Shown here in pieces: positions 16,165 to 25,697 of a stretch of DNA of 64,000 bases. The translations under genes were made by a program, and so were the position numbers. The number at the start of each line of letters is the position of its first letter. Position 1 is the first letter of the stretch. Origin of the DNA: an uncultured bacterium (lineage in GTDB: Bacteria; Cyanobacteriota; Vampirovibrionia; Gastranaerophilales; Gastranaerophilaceae); assembly GCA_949288725.1 (NCBI GenBank), contig CASELF010000056.1, positions 1-64,000 on the forward strand, read 5' to 3'. The notes under the pieces are model-generated. The model was not told the DNA's origin. It saw nothing but the letters and a program-made list of their open reading frames with translations, and ran no database searches.

Positions 16165-18246
16165 TTATTCACAAGTGCCTTCACTGCAACCACAATCAAG
16201 TCTGATAGCCAAGTCACCCATAAATACCTCATCTTTACCTAAAGCATTAGGTATAATTGAGAAGGTGTTTGAAATACCATCTTGAGCATCATTGAACGGA
16301 AGTTTTGCAACAGAAGCAAGTGAAGCAACAGCACCATTACTATCTCTTCCGTGCATTGGGTTAGCACCAGGTGCTAGAGGAATACCTGCTTTTCTTCCAT
16401 CAGGAGTATTACCTGTTTTCTTACCGTAAACAACGTTTGATGTAATTGTCAATATTGACATTGTAGGAATTGAATTTCTATAAGTATGATGTTTTCTAAT
16501 CATATTCATAAACTTCTTAACCAAATCTACCGCAAATTGGTCAACTCTATCATCGTTGTTACCATATTTAGGATAGTCACCTTCAACTTCATAATCAACA
16601 ACTATGCCATTTTCATCTCTGATAGTCTTAACTTTTGCATATTTAATTGCAGAAAGTGAATCAGCAACAACTGAAAGACCTGCAATACCTGTTGCAAAAT
16701 ATCTTTTTACATCTCTGTCATGAAGAGCCATTTGAGATCTTTCATAACAATATTTGTCATGCATATAGTGAATGCAGTTAAGAGTATTAACATACAAACC
16801 TGCTAACCATTCCATCATATCATCATATCTTTCCATAACCTCATCAAAATCAAGATATTCTGATGTAATTGGTCTGTATTTAGGACCAACTTGTTCTTTC
16901 AATCTTTCGTCTACACCACCGTTTATCGCATACAATAAACATTTAGCAAGGTTTGCACGAGCACCGAAGAACTGCATTTCTTTACCAACAACCATTGATG
17001 ATACACAACAAGCAATAGCATAATCATCACCATGTGTAACTCTCATCAAATCATCATTTTCATATTGAATAGATGATGTTGTAATAGAAATATGTGCTGC
17101 ATATTGTTTGAATGCATGCGGTAATCTTGTTGACCAAAGTACTGTCAAATTAGGTTCAGGTGCAGTACCTAAGTTTTCAAGAGTATGAAGATATCTGAAA
17201 GAGTTTTTAGTAACTAATGGACGTCCATCAATACCTACACCACCGATTGATTCAGTAACCCAAGTAGGATCTCCTGAGAACAAAGAATTATATTCAGGTG
17301 TTCTTGCAAATTTCACCAATCTCAACTTCATAATAAAGTGGTCGATCATTTCTTGAGCTTCTGATTCAGTAATGATACCATCTTTCAAATCTCTTTCGAT
17401 ATAAATATCTAAGAATGTAGAAGTTCTACCAATACTCATTGCAGCACCGTTTTGTTCTTTTACCGCTGACAAGTATCCGAAATATAACCATTGAATTGCT
17501 TCTTTGGCATTTCTTGCAGGTTGAGAAATATCAAAGCCGTAAATTTTACCTAATTCAATCATTTCTTGAAGTGCTCTGATTTGCTCAGCGATTTCTTCTT
17601 TTAATTGAATTTTTTCTGCTGTCATTTCTCCGTCTAAAGAAGCGTGTTGTTCTTTTTTGTCTTGAATCAATCTATCAATACCATATAATGCAACTCTTCT
17701 GTAGTCACCAATTATACGGCCTCTGCCATAAGCATCAGGAAGTCCTGTTAAAATAGCAGCATGACGTGCTTTTCTCATCTCAGGAGTATATACATCAAAT
17801 ACACCTTGGTTATGAGTTTTTCTATATTTAGTGAAAATCTCTGAAATTTCTGGATCAACTTTGTATCCATAAGCTTTACAAGCAGCCTCTGCCATTCTAA
17901 TACCGCCAAATGGCTGCATAGATCTTTTTAAAGGTGCGTCAGTTTGTAAACCAACAATAGTTTCTAAGTCTTTATCTATATAACCTGCACCGTGTGAAGT
18001 TATTGTTGACACAACTTTTGTATCCATATCAAGAACTCCACCGTTTTCTCTTTCTTTTTTAAACAACTCACAGCATTCTTCCCATAATTTTGTAGTTGCT
18101 GCAGTTGGTCCTGCTAAGAAACTTGCATCACCTTCATATACTGTGTAGTTTCTCTGAATGAAATCTCTTACATTAATTTCATGCTGCCATTTTCCTCCAA
18201 CAAACTCTGTTGTGGAATATTTCGCTTTTTCTAATGTTTGTGTCAT
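16165..18246 (-). CDS. pflB: Pyruvate formate-lyase catalytic body lacking its glycyl-radical domain
   Basis: PflB cleaves pyruvate with CoA to acetyl-CoA and formate. The 693-aa protein has the paired active-site cysteines in [13 protein letters not shown] and the typical [25 protein letters not shown] and TPDGRKAG...GANPMHGRD. It aligns with E. coli PflB (760 aa) up to [11 protein letters not shown] and then stops with a short Cys-rich tail, CGCSEGTCE, where the enzyme should continue into its radical domain. That domain is the next gene. The interruption is not a single frameshift, because a stop, a promoter and a new start with ribosome site separate them. GGGGAGAAGG precedes the ATG, and a TATAAT box stands at 18318-18323. 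No activating enzyme is nearby. Confidence 0.97.
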   Translation of the reverse strand: MTQTLEKAKYSTTEFVGGKWQHEINVRDFIQRNYTVYEGDASFLAGPTAATTKLWEECCELFKKERENGGVLDMDTKVVSTITSHGAGYIDKDLETIVGLQTDAPLKRSMQPFGGIRMAEAACKAYGYKVDPEISEIFTKYRKTHNQGVFDVYTPEMRKARHAAILTGLPDAYGRGRIIGDYRRVALYGIDRLIQDKKEQHASLDGEMTAEKIQLKEEIAEQIRALQEMIELGKIYGFDISQPARNAKEAIQWLYFGYLSAVKEQNGAAMSIGRTSTFLDIYIERDLKDGIITESEAQEMIDHFIMKLRLVKFARTPEYNSLFSGDPTWVTESIGGVGIDGRPLVTKNSFRYLHTLENLGTAPEPNLTVLWSTRLPHAFKQYAAHISITTSSIQYENDDLMRVTHGDDYAIACCVSSMVVGKEMQFFGARANLAKCLLYAINGGVDERLKEQVGPKYRPITSEYLDFDEVMERYDDMMEWLAGLYVNTLNCIHYMHDKYCYERSQMALHDRDVKRYFATGIAGLSVVADSLSAIKYAKVKTIRDENGIVVDYEVEGDYPKYGNNDDRVDQFAVDLVKKFMNMIRKHHTYRNSIPTMSILTITSNVVYGKKTGNTPDGRKAGIPLAPGANPMHGRDSNGAVASLASVAKLPFNDAQDGISNTFSIIPNALGKDEVFMGDLAIRLDCGCSEGTCE

Positions 18247-18420
18247 TTCCTTCTCCCCTTATAAGTTTATGTATTATTAATTGTACTTTTTACGCTTATT
18301 ATTTTATACCACTATACATTATATCGAAAAAGCAGACTTATTTGTACATATTTGCTCTATTTTGGAGGAAAATTGTTACAAAAATTTAATTGCTAATTTG
18401 TCTATATAACAGAAATAACC

Positions 18421-18843
18421 CTAAAACAGTTCAGGACGCAATGATTGCAAGTCAGTGTCTTTAGTTTTGACATCATTTACATTTCCCAATGGGTACTTAA
18501 TCTCACCGGTTAAAATTTTTGATAATTGTTTTTTTACTCTTGCAGCAATTGTTCTGATAAGTTCATCCTTTTCCCCACTTGTTTGGAAAAATCTACCATT
18601 ATTTTTAAAGTAATTGTCACTCCAACCATCCATATATCTTATATTTATTGCATTAGGATTTTTTGTGTGCGGAAGAATGTACACATCAACATTTCTGTCA
18701 TCAGCCATTTTATATAATGTTGAAATGCTTACAGAATCTGCAACTTTATCACTTAAAGTTTTCTGAACCTTATTCATTTGAGATGAATAAATGTATAACT
18801 TGCCAAAGGTTTGTGAATTATTATTTAATTTTTCGATTTTCAT
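18421..18843 (-). CDS. Unknown 140-aa protein
   Basis: I do not recognise this protein. It starts MKIEKLNNNSQTFGKLYIY and has no signal peptide or membrane segment. The middle (VDVYILPHTKNPNAINIRYM) looks like alternating beta strands, and the part around residues 90-110 is a basic helix. It stands alone upstream of pflB on the same strand, 174 bp away, with no sign of cotranscription. The upstream region holds an AT-rich promoter-like zone. Confidence 0.6.
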   Translation of the reverse strand: MKIEKLNNNSQTFGKLYIYSSQMNKVQKTLSDKVADSVSISTLYKMADDRNVDVYILPHTKNPNAINIRYMDGWSDNYFKNNGRFFQTSGEKDELIRTIAARVKKQLSKILTGEIKYPLGNVNDVKTKDTDLQSLRPELF

Positions 18844-18979
18844 TTTATTATTATTCCCCCATCTGTACCTTCATTATAAAACGGCAAAATATAAAATTTG
18901 CTATCATTATTAAAATATTAAGTATTGTAACAAATTTAAGTATATATGAAATAAATACTTTGGTATATACTTTATATAT

Positions 18980-19114
18980 ATGTAAGCATTAAATAGATAC
19001 GAGAGATACTAAGAGAGAGACAAAATATACCGTTTAAATAAAGACAAGAGAGATATTTAATTCCTATTCCTAATTCCTAAATGAAATTTACCCCGCATCT
19101 GCGGGGCTTTTTTT
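18980..19114 (+). ncRNA. Candidate small RNA ending in an orphan terminator
   Basis: A strong hairpin CCCCGC-ATCT-GCGGGG (19091-19106) followed by C and seven T reads on the + strand, although both flanking genes are on the minus strand. About 110 bp upstream, ATACTTTATATATATG (18967-18982) matches the promoter-region sequence in front of the genes at 30885 and 49870. No ORF with a ribosome site lies between. A transcript of about 130 nt is inferred; the hairpin might instead serve dapB on the other strand, but its T-run there is poor. Confidence 0.45.
19091..19114 (+). terminator. Orphan + strand terminator
   Basis: A GC-rich 6-bp stem with loop ATCT, then CTTTTTTT. No + strand protein gene lies upstream of it. 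Confidence 0.8.
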
Positions 19115-19136
19115 ATATTAAATTTCATATTTAAAA

Positions 19137-19883
19137 TTACAAAATATTTTCAAGTCCATAAACAAAGTTATTTTCTTTCATCACATGTCTTACAGCAAGA
19201 AGCACACCGCCCATATAACATTGTCTATCCATAGAATCATGTCTAATCTTAAAAATTTGACCTGAAGAGCCGAATATAACTTCTTGAGAAGCAATATAAC
19301 CCGGCATTCTAACTGAATGAATCTGTATATCAGAATATGAAGTTCCGCCACGAGCCCCTTTGATTGTTTCTACTTCCGGACAATTTCCTTTTTTAAAGGT
19401 TTCTTTGGCTTGGGACATCATAAGAGCAGTTTTTATAGCCGTACCTGACGGAGCATCTTTTTTCTGATTATGGTGAAGTTCAATAATTTCAGCATTATCA
19501 AAATATTTTGCTGCCATTTGAGAAAACATCATCATCAAAACTGCACCTGTTGAGAAGTTTGGTGCTATCAAACATCCGGTTTTATTTTTTTCGGACAAGC
19601 CTTTTAATGTTTCGATTTCATCATCCTTCAAACCTGTTGTTCCAATTACTATTTTTATGCTGTTATTCAAGCAATATTTTGCATTTTCAAATATTGATTT
19701 TGGTTGTGTAAAATCGATTACAATATCAAAAGGAGAATTTTTATATGCGTCTTCAATTGTTCTAAAAGCATCTCCAACTAAATCAATTTTTGCAACAAGT
19801 TCCATATCTGAACTGTTTTCGACTGCACGACAAACTTCCATACCCATTTTTCCATAGGCACCGCAAACTGCAACTTTTATCAT
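19137..19883 (-). CDS. dapB: 4-hydroxy-tetrahydrodipicolinate reductase
   Basis: DapB reduces the dihydrodipicolinate precursor with NAD(P)H on the way to diaminopimelate and lysine, needed for peptidoglycan. The 248-aa protein has the nucleotide loop VAVCGAYGKMGMEV, the segments DFTQPKS and GTTGLKDDE, and the substrate motif ELHHNQKKDAPSGTA. Length is slightly short but complete. It is the last gene of the minus-strand signalling operon, 15 bp after the pentapeptide-repeat gene; the link between signalling and lysine synthesis may be only positional. Confidence 0.97.
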   Translation of the reverse strand: MIKVAVCGAYGKMGMEVCRAVENSSDMELVAKIDLVGDAFRTIEDAYKNSPFDIVIDFTQPKSIFENAKYCLNNSIKIVIGTTGLKDDEIETLKGLSEKNKTGCLIAPNFSTGAVLMMMFSQMAAKYFDNAEIIELHHNQKKDAPSGTAIKTALMMSQAKETFKKGNCPEVETIKGARGGTSYSDIQIHSVRMPGYIASQEVIFGSSGQIFKIRHDSMDRQCYMGGVLLAVRHVMKENNFVYGLENIL

Positions 19884-19898
19884 AATATACTCCTTATA

Positions 19899-20429
19899 CT
19901 AATAATCTTCTGAAACAGCATCATCTTCATCTTTTAAAGAAGATAAATCATCTTTGCAAGCCATATCGAAATCATTTGGCAACATATCATCATCCGGCCA
20001 AACTGTATCACTATCATATCTGGCTGAACTTAAATTTATAGATGAAGACAATTCAGAATTAGACAAATCTGTTTCTGCCAATACAGTTCCGGCTAAATCA
20101 CAATCAGTAAAATTGCAATATGTCATCTCGGCATAACTACAATCAGCACCAACCAAGGTACTTTCAGTAAAATCACACTGTGTAACAACCGCTCTTGTCA
20201 TATCTACAGCCGTTAAATCTGCACCGTAAAAATTCACTGAAGATAATACCGCATCTGAAAAAGAACTTGAATTTAAATCTACATCAGAAAAATCAATTTC
20301 ATTAAGTGTCATATTTGAAAAATCAACTTCACTCAAATCGACCTCTTCAACCCCTTTTTTCCAATCATTAAATTTTTCCGGGGTATTTTGAATCATTGAT
20401 AGTAATTCATCTTTTGTATAATCTAACAT
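19899..20429 (-). CDS. Acidic pentapeptide-repeat-like protein
   Basis: The 176-aa protein has, from residue 28 to about 135, a five-residue periodicity with F/L at the centre (VDFSN, IDFSD, VNFYG, ADLTA, CDFTE, CNFTD, TDLSN), the hallmark of the right-handed quadrilateral beta helix of pentapeptide repeats. The N-terminal 25 residues look helical, and the last 40 are Asp/Glu-rich and likely disordered. The biochemical role of such proteins is mostly unknown. It is flanked by 15-16 bp gaps on both sides, so belongs to the operon with the response regulators and dapB. Confidence 0.8.
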   Translation of the reverse strand: MLDYTKDELLSMIQNTPEKFNDWKKGVEEVDLSEVDFSNMTLNEIDFSDVDLNSSSFSDAVLSSVNFYGADLTAVDMTRAVVTQCDFTESTLVGADCSYAEMTYCNFTDCDLAGTVLAETDLSNSELSSSINLSSARYDSDTVWPDDDMLPNDFDMACKDDLSSLKDEDDAVSEDY

Positions 20430-20445
20430 TCTTATCTCCTTAATA

Positions 20446-21078
20446 TTATTTATTTTCTTCTAATAAATTTACGTGCATAGCCAAAAGCACTAACTGGGTA
20501 CGATTAGTTACGTTCAATTTTTTGAAAATACTGCTTAAATGACTTTTGACCGTTACTTCACTTAGGACTAATTTGTCCGCAATGGATTTATTATTTTCTC
20601 CCTGTGTAACTAATAATAAAACATCTTTTTCCCTTCTAGTCAAGGAGTTAAATTGATTATTCTTATTAATTGTAACATTGTTTTGTTCAATTGTACCTGA
20701 ACCTCTTTTACTTCTTCGCAATACAGCTTCTATTCTTGCCAAAAGATTTGGAAGTACAAACGGTTTAACAATATAATCATCTGCACCTATTTTCAGACCC
20801 GAAATCATTTTTTGATCTTCATTAACCGCTGTTACCATTATGACAGGAAGATTTTTGGTTTGTGGATTTTTTCTTATTTCTTTTAACGTATCCCACCCGT
20901 TCATTTTAGGCATCATAACATCTAAAAGAACTATATCTATTAATTTATCCTTATTTAATATCTCTAATGCCTCAATCCCGTTTGTTGCGCATATCACTTC
21001 ATATCCGTAATACGGCAAAACATCTTTTATATATTTAGGATTATCATCCACTAAAAGTAATCTACACAATTCCGCCAT
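20446..21078 (-). CDS. Response regulator, receiver plus LuxR-type HTH (2)
   Basis: The 210-aa protein starts with a receiver domain: acidic pair LLVDDN, phospho-acceptor Asp in VLLDVMMPKMNG, and the Lys in DDYIVKPF. After a linker at 125-145 comes a LuxR/FixJ helix-turn-helix with LTRREKDVLLLVTQGENN and VKSHLSSIFKKLNV. It should act as a DNA-binding regulator switched by phosphorylation. The layout resembles cyanobacterial regulators of this class. No histidine kinase is in the operon. It is 16 bp downstream of the other regulator. Confidence 0.93.
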   Translation of the reverse strand: MAELCRLLLVDDNPKYIKDVLPYYGYEVICATNGIEALEILNKDKLIDIVLLDVMMPKMNGWDTLKEIRKNPQTKNLPVIMVTAVNEDQKMISGLKIGADDYIVKPFVLPNLLARIEAVLRRSKRGSGTIEQNNVTINKNNQFNSLTRREKDVLLLVTQGENNKSIADKLVLSEVTVKSHLSSIFKKLNVTNRTQLVLLAMHVNLLEENK

Positions 21079-21094
21079 AATTCATTCCGATATA

Positions 21095-21742
21095 TTAAAC
21101 AATTTTATATTTTAATGCTTTTAATGCGGCCTGTAATCTGTCATCTACTTCCAATTTTTGCAAGATACTTGCAACATGTGCTTTGGTTGTATTAACACTT
21201 ATTACAAGTTTTTGTGCAATTTCCATATTGCTGTGACCTTCTGTCATTAGTTTCAGAATTTGTGCCTCTCTTGCTGTTAAATCGTAATCTTTATATTTTG
21301 AATTCATTTCTGTAGTTTGAGAATTTGCACCTGCTTGCAATACAACATGCGCAATACTTGGATCAAACCACGCTGCGCCGTCTGCTACTGATTGAACAAC
21401 CTGAACCAAACGCTCTAAATTAATTTCCTTTGAGCAATAAGCATTTGCACCTGCTTTCAAACTGTTTAAAACTTCTTTTTCATCATTATGCGACGTCAAT
21501 ATTATTATTTTGGCATCCTTATTCATATCATGAATGGCTTGAGTTGCTTCTATACCGTTCATATTAGGCAAGCCTAAGTCCATTATTACCACATTTATCG
21601 GATTATTCTTAAAAATTTCTAAGGCTTCCTCAGCAGAGGCTGCCTCATATATTGTTTCTATAAAATCCACATCTTCAAATGCTGTTTTTAAACCAAATCT
21701 TGTTAACTCATGATCTTCTACTATTAATATGTTTATCTTCAT
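21095..21742 (-). CDS. Response regulator, NarL/FixJ type (1)
   Basis: The 215-aa protein has a receiver domain with LIVEDHE, the acceptor Asp in VIMDLGLPNMNG, and Thr/Lys switch positions in ILTSHND and AYCSKE, then a LuxR-type HTH with LTAREAQILKLMTEGHSN and VNTTKAHVASILQKL. It begins inside the last codons of the TPR gene (ATGA overlap at 21739-21742), which implies translational coupling. Its partner kinase is not in the window. Together with the second regulator it gives this operon two DNA-binding outputs. Confidence 0.94.
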   Translation of the reverse strand: MKINILIVEDHELTRFGLKTAFEDVDFIETIYEAASAEEALEIFKNNPINVVIMDLGLPNMNGIEATQAIHDMNKDAKIIILTSHNDEKEVLNSLKAGANAYCSKEINLERLVQVVQSVADGAAWFDPSIAHVVLQAGANSQTTEMNSKYKDYDLTAREAQILKLMTEGHSNMEIAQKLVISVNTTKAHVASILQKLEVDDRLQAALKALKYKIV

Positions 21743-23286
21743 ATTTCCAATTCCTTCTTCACTAAATCAAAATTTGAATTTAAGTTATAACTCTTTTCAA
21801 AATTCTTTGATGCTTCAGTCAATAAGCCTTTATTTTTCATCACCATTCCCAGATAATAATAATATCTGTAATCAACATCCCCGATATACTTGGCAATGTC
21901 CAAATAAGATAATGCCTGTTCATAGGAATCTTTATCGATTTCTATTCTTGCAAGATCTACCCAACCTGCACCAAAGGCAGGGTTGATGGCAACTGATTTT
22001 TTTAGATAATTTTCTTCTCTTTCCTTATCTAATAATGCCATATGATAATATGCTTTGTATGCCTTTGAACTGTTTTTCAAGACTTTTGAATATATATCTT
22101 TCGCCTTTTTTATATTATTTTGAAGTTGATATATTTCCGCAAGTTTTATTTCAGCATTATCGGTATCATCTTTTGGTGCGGCCTTCTTGTAATATGATTC
22201 TGCCATTTGTATTTCGTTATTTCGTTTAGCAATATCACCTAAAATAATCAATGAATCAACTGATGAATTATCAATTGCTATTGCTTTTAAGGCATAATCC
22301 TGAGCCTTTTCATATTCTTTCAATTCATAATAAACTTTTGCAGTTAGTGTATAAACTTCCTTATTTATATTCTTCTTTCCTGATATTGAAGTTTGAAGAA
22401 CTCTTAATGCTTTATTATATTCACCTTTATCATAGTAATAATAGGCAAGATAATATTTTTTCCAATACTCATTTTTTTCTGCTTTATATAAAATATACTG
22501 CTGTGATGCGTGTAATTCATTATCAAAAATTACAGTATTAATACTTTGAGAATTTAATTCATCTAAATATTTCACACCATCTTTAGGTTTTTCTGATTGG
22601 GAAAAGATTTCTGCTTTTAGTCTTTTGTAATTTATATTAACCGGATTTTTATCAATCGCTGCAGAAATAGATTTTTCGGCTTGTTTTATATCACCATTTT
22701 TCATACTTCCGATAGCAACTATATAATTTGCATAATCAGAAACAGCCAACAAACCGCTTTGCTTTAACAATTCATTTGTACATTCTTTGCTTTGATCATT
22801 GTACATTATATTAGAATATATTTCGGCCAAATATATTTGATCCTTATATGTCAAATTATAATTCGGGAAATAATAATTTTTAACATCTTCTTCTAATAAT
22901 GAAGAAATTTCACCATCATGAATTTTAGACAATGACAATTCTGCTAACGTAAAAAATCCAATAGATGCCATTTCCTGAGATAATCTCATATAGACAAAAT
23001 CATTTGGGACAACATTATCAATTAAAATCTTGAAATCCTGATAAGATGCTCTGACATTACTTTGCATAAATTTGTCCATTGCAATAGTATATTGGTTTTT
23101 TATGGCATTTTTAGTAAGTGTTCCACGCTTTAAATCATAAGTCGGAATAATAACTTTTTCCTGATAAGTATCATTTCCCTTATTCAAAGGATTAATTGGT
23201 GCAATATCACCAACCTCATATCCCCAACCCGGATTTATGAGAACGAATGATAATAAATTAAGAATTATTATAAATCGTTTTATCAT
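21739..23286 (-). CDS. Secreted or periplasmic TPR protein
   Basis: The 515-aa protein has a signal peptide (MIKRFIIILNLLSFVLINPG, cleavage near GWGYE) and then repeated helix pairs of the TPR type from about residue 190 to the end, for instance EYEKAQDYALKAIAIDNSS, EIQMAESYYKKAAP and SYEQALSYLDIAKYI. TPRs are protein-binding scaffolds. It overlaps both neighbours by four bases (ATGA), upstream HD-GYP and downstream response regulator, so the three are translationally coupled. A role as a periplasmic sensor or adaptor for the signalling operon is inference. Confidence 0.88.
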   Translation of the reverse strand: MIKRFIIILNLLSFVLINPGWGYEVGDIAPINPLNKGNDTYQEKVIIPTYDLKRGTLTKNAIKNQYTIAMDKFMQSNVRASYQDFKILIDNVVPNDFVYMRLSQEMASIGFFTLAELSLSKIHDGEISSLLEEDVKNYYFPNYNLTYKDQIYLAEIYSNIMYNDQSKECTNELLKQSGLLAVSDYANYIVAIGSMKNGDIKQAEKSISAAIDKNPVNINYKRLKAEIFSQSEKPKDGVKYLDELNSQSINTVIFDNELHASQQYILYKAEKNEYWKKYYLAYYYYDKGEYNKALRVLQTSISGKKNINKEVYTLTAKVYYELKEYEKAQDYALKAIAIDNSSVDSLIILGDIAKRNNEIQMAESYYKKAAPKDDTDNAEIKLAEIYQLQNNIKKAKDIYSKVLKNSSKAYKAYYHMALLDKEREENYLKKSVAINPAFGAGWVDLARIEIDKDSYEQALSYLDIAKYIGDVDYRYYYYLGMVMKNKGLLTEASKNFEKSYNLNSNFDLVKKELEI

Positions 23287-25028
23287 TGTTGTTGCTCTCC
23301 TGTTTTTGCTGTTGATTGTCCGGTGTAATAATAATTGAATAAATCGAAAATTTCCTTTTCTTCCGGTGTAGCATTTTCATTAGAACCTATTTCATATATA
23401 TTTAATAAGTTGTAATGGCTGAGTGTTAATTCATTTTCTTTTGACATTTTACCATGAGATTCAGATAAAAACACGCCAATAATTTTATTAACAGGAATTG
23501 CTAAAAATTCATCAACAAGTCTTTTTTCAAAATGAGAACCTGCACCCTTCAGCAAAATATCTATAACATTAACAATAGGCATTTTATCACGATAGTGACG
23601 TTTAGACGTAATCGCATCGAACACATCAGCAACAGCCAAAATTCTACCGCCAAGGGTAATTTCTTCACCCTTTAAATGTCTGCAATATCCTGTACCATCC
23701 CATTTTTCGTGATGAGAACAAGCCATTTCAGTAATAATTCTGAAATCCTGAGACATATAAATTCTATTCAAAATATTATGAGTAATTCTCACGTGCTCTT
23801 GAATATGTTTATATTCTTCGTCAGTAAGTTTACCCTCTTTTTGTAAAACAGAATCTCTAATACCGATTTTACCAATATCATGTAAAGTTGCAGCTTTAGC
23901 AAGTAAACTTATATCCTTTGGACTCATTCCAATAAATTGAGCCAGCAATACAGCATACATTCTAACCCTTGCAGAATGACCTGCAGTAATTTTATCACGA
24001 GCATCAATAGACATTGCAAGCGTGTCAATAAAACTGTCAAACATCAATTTCTGTTCATGATACATTTGAAGCATCTTATCAAATAATTGAGCGTTTTCTA
24101 AAGCAATACTTGCACTGCCACCGATTGCAATTAGTAAATCTTCGTCATTTGCGGTAAATACTCCGCCGATTTTATTAAGAACCTGAATTGCACCGATAAT
24201 CTCTTTATTGTTATTTGTAATCGGCATACAAAGAATAGTTTTTGTTTTATAACCGGTTTTTGTATCAACTTCAGGGTTAAACCTGGAATCTTTATATGCA
24301 TCAACAATATTAACCGTTTCTCCGGTTTTAACAACATAACCTGCTAAACCTTTATCAGCAGGAAAACGAATTTCTTTGCTCTCCTCTATCCCCAAAGCAA
24401 CTTTTGACCATAATTCATCGGTATCTTTGTCCCATAAAAATACAGTACAACGATCAGCCTGCATTGCATTTTTTGTTTCTTCCGCAATTACCCTTAACAA
24501 TTCATCAATATCAGTTAAGGCAGTGATTGAGCGGCTAATTTTAACCAACGATACCAAAGGATCACTTTTTGTCGGTAAAGAATAATCCATATTATTCTGC
24601 AATTGCCTTATTCTGGTATTTATTGTATTTGAGAGCAAATATTTATCTTCTTCCTTGGTAAGTTTTAAAGCATTATTGTAATGCATTAATGCCGTATCAC
24701 GATTTTCCTCAGAAAAATTTATATTTCCTAGAACTAATTCATTAATCAATAAAGCAGTAACACTACCTGCACGATTAGCCATAAAGGCACCGTCTTTTAG
24801 CAATTTTATTGATTTTTCGTAATTGTTATTTTTATCATCAGAATAATCTAAAAATGCTATCAAACTCAAACAAATAGACAAACCTTCAATATAGCGAATA
24901 TTCTGAGATATAGAATTTGCTTTATCTGCATAAACACGAGCCTCTTGATAATTTTTTTCATCAAGATTTTTGAACACTTCGCATATTAAACTCTCTACAG
25001 TTTCGATATTATTTATAATTTTAGCCAT
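23283..25028 (-). CDS. GAF plus HD-GYP domain signalling protein
   Basis: The 581-aa cytoplasmic protein has an N-terminal helical TPR-like region (1-145), a GAF sensor domain (about 155-330, with CTVFLWDKDTDELWS and DKGLAGYVVKTGE), and an HD-GYP domain (about 345-520) with HDIGKIG and HHEKWDGTGY. HD-GYP enzymes hydrolyse cyclic di-GMP or related dinucleotides. The metal-binding His/Asp residues are present, but the name-giving GYP reads GYC here. It opens the six-gene operon down to dapB from a promoter at 25045-25073. No diguanylate cyclase is seen in the window. Confidence 0.93.
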   Translation of the reverse strand: MAKIINNIETVESLICEVFKNLDEKNYQEARVYADKANSISQNIRYIEGLSICLSLIAFLDYSDDKNNNYEKSIKLLKDGAFMANRAGSVTALLINELVLGNINFSEENRDTALMHYNNALKLTKEEDKYLLSNTINTRIRQLQNNMDYSLPTKSDPLVSLVKISRSITALTDIDELLRVIAEETKNAMQADRCTVFLWDKDTDELWSKVALGIEESKEIRFPADKGLAGYVVKTGETVNIVDAYKDSRFNPEVDTKTGYKTKTILCMPITNNNKEIIGAIQVLNKIGGVFTANDEDLLIAIGGSASIALENAQLFDKMLQMYHEQKLMFDSFIDTLAMSIDARDKITAGHSARVRMYAVLLAQFIGMSPKDISLLAKAATLHDIGKIGIRDSVLQKEGKLTDEEYKHIQEHVRITHNILNRIYMSQDFRIITEMACSHHEKWDGTGYCRHLKGEEITLGGRILAVADVFDAITSKRHYRDKMPIVNVIDILLKGAGSHFEKRLVDEFLAIPVNKIIGVFLSESHGKMSKENELTLSHYNLLNIYEIGSNENATPEEKEIFDLFNYYYTGQSTAKTGEQQQ

Positions 25029-25044
25029 TTTTTACCTTTATTAT

Positions 25045-25073
25045 ATTGTACAATATTTTTATAATTAATACAA
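25045..25073 (-). promoter_or_regulatory. Promoter of the signalling operon
   Basis: On the minus strand TTGTAT (25068-25073), 17 bp, TACAAT (25045-25050), about 20 bp upstream of the GAF/HD-GYP start. Confidence 0.6.
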
Positions 25074-25181
25074 AACTTTTTATCATCTTAACAGAAAATA
25101 ATATAATCAGATGATGAAAAAATGCGATAAAATGATATCCTAATGGTGATATTTAGAAGAAAAAACGGAAGGTGAATTATT

Positions 25182-25697
25182 ATGGCTGATACACAAAAAA
25201 TTTTAAAATGTCCGGCATGTGGCAAGGATATGGAAAAAGTATTCATACCATCACAAGGTATAAACCTTGATATCTGTACTCAAGGTTGTGGTGGAATATA
25301 CTTTGATAATAGAGAATTTGCTAATTTTGACGAACAAGATGAAGACATATCAGCTATTTTGGAAAAAATCGCAAATAAGGAATTTGAAAAAGTAGATACT
25401 ACCCAAGATAGAATATGCCCGAATTGTGGCGCGAAAATGGTAAAAAACAGTACCAGTATCAAAAAGACAATAGAAGTTGATGATTGTTATTCTTGCGGTG
25501 GAAAATTCTTAGATAACGAAGAACTTATAAAAATTAGAGAAGAATACGAAAATAATGAACAACGAGATGCTGATATTCTTAAATTTGTATATAGTACAGT
25601 AGGCAAAGAAATGGAAGAAATTGACAAAAATTATGCCAAATCTATTACAAACAGAAATATGGCACAAAAATTATTCTACAGAATTATGGGTCTGTAA
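25182..25697 (+). CDS. Double zinc-ribbon protein (zf-TFIIB type)
   Basis: The 171-aa protein has two similar zinc ribbons: CPACGK ... CTQGCGGIYFDNREF (residues 9-47) and CPNCGA ... CYSCGGKFLDNEEL (about 79-112). Each has two CxxC/CxxxC pairs and the WxD-like ending (YFDN, FLDN) of the zf-TFIIB family. The tail is a charged helix. The biochemical role of such small ribbons is not known. GGAAGGTG precedes the ATG. Its last 27 bases overlap the convergent gene downstream. Confidence 0.85.
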   Translation: MADTQKILKCPACGKDMEKVFIPSQGINLDICTQGCGGIYFDNREFANFDEQDEDISAILEKIANKEFEKVDTTQDRICPNCGAKMVKNSTSIKKTIEVDDCYSCGGKFLDNEELIKIREEYENNEQRDADILKFVYSTVGKEMEEIDKNYAKSITNRNMAQKLFYRIMGL

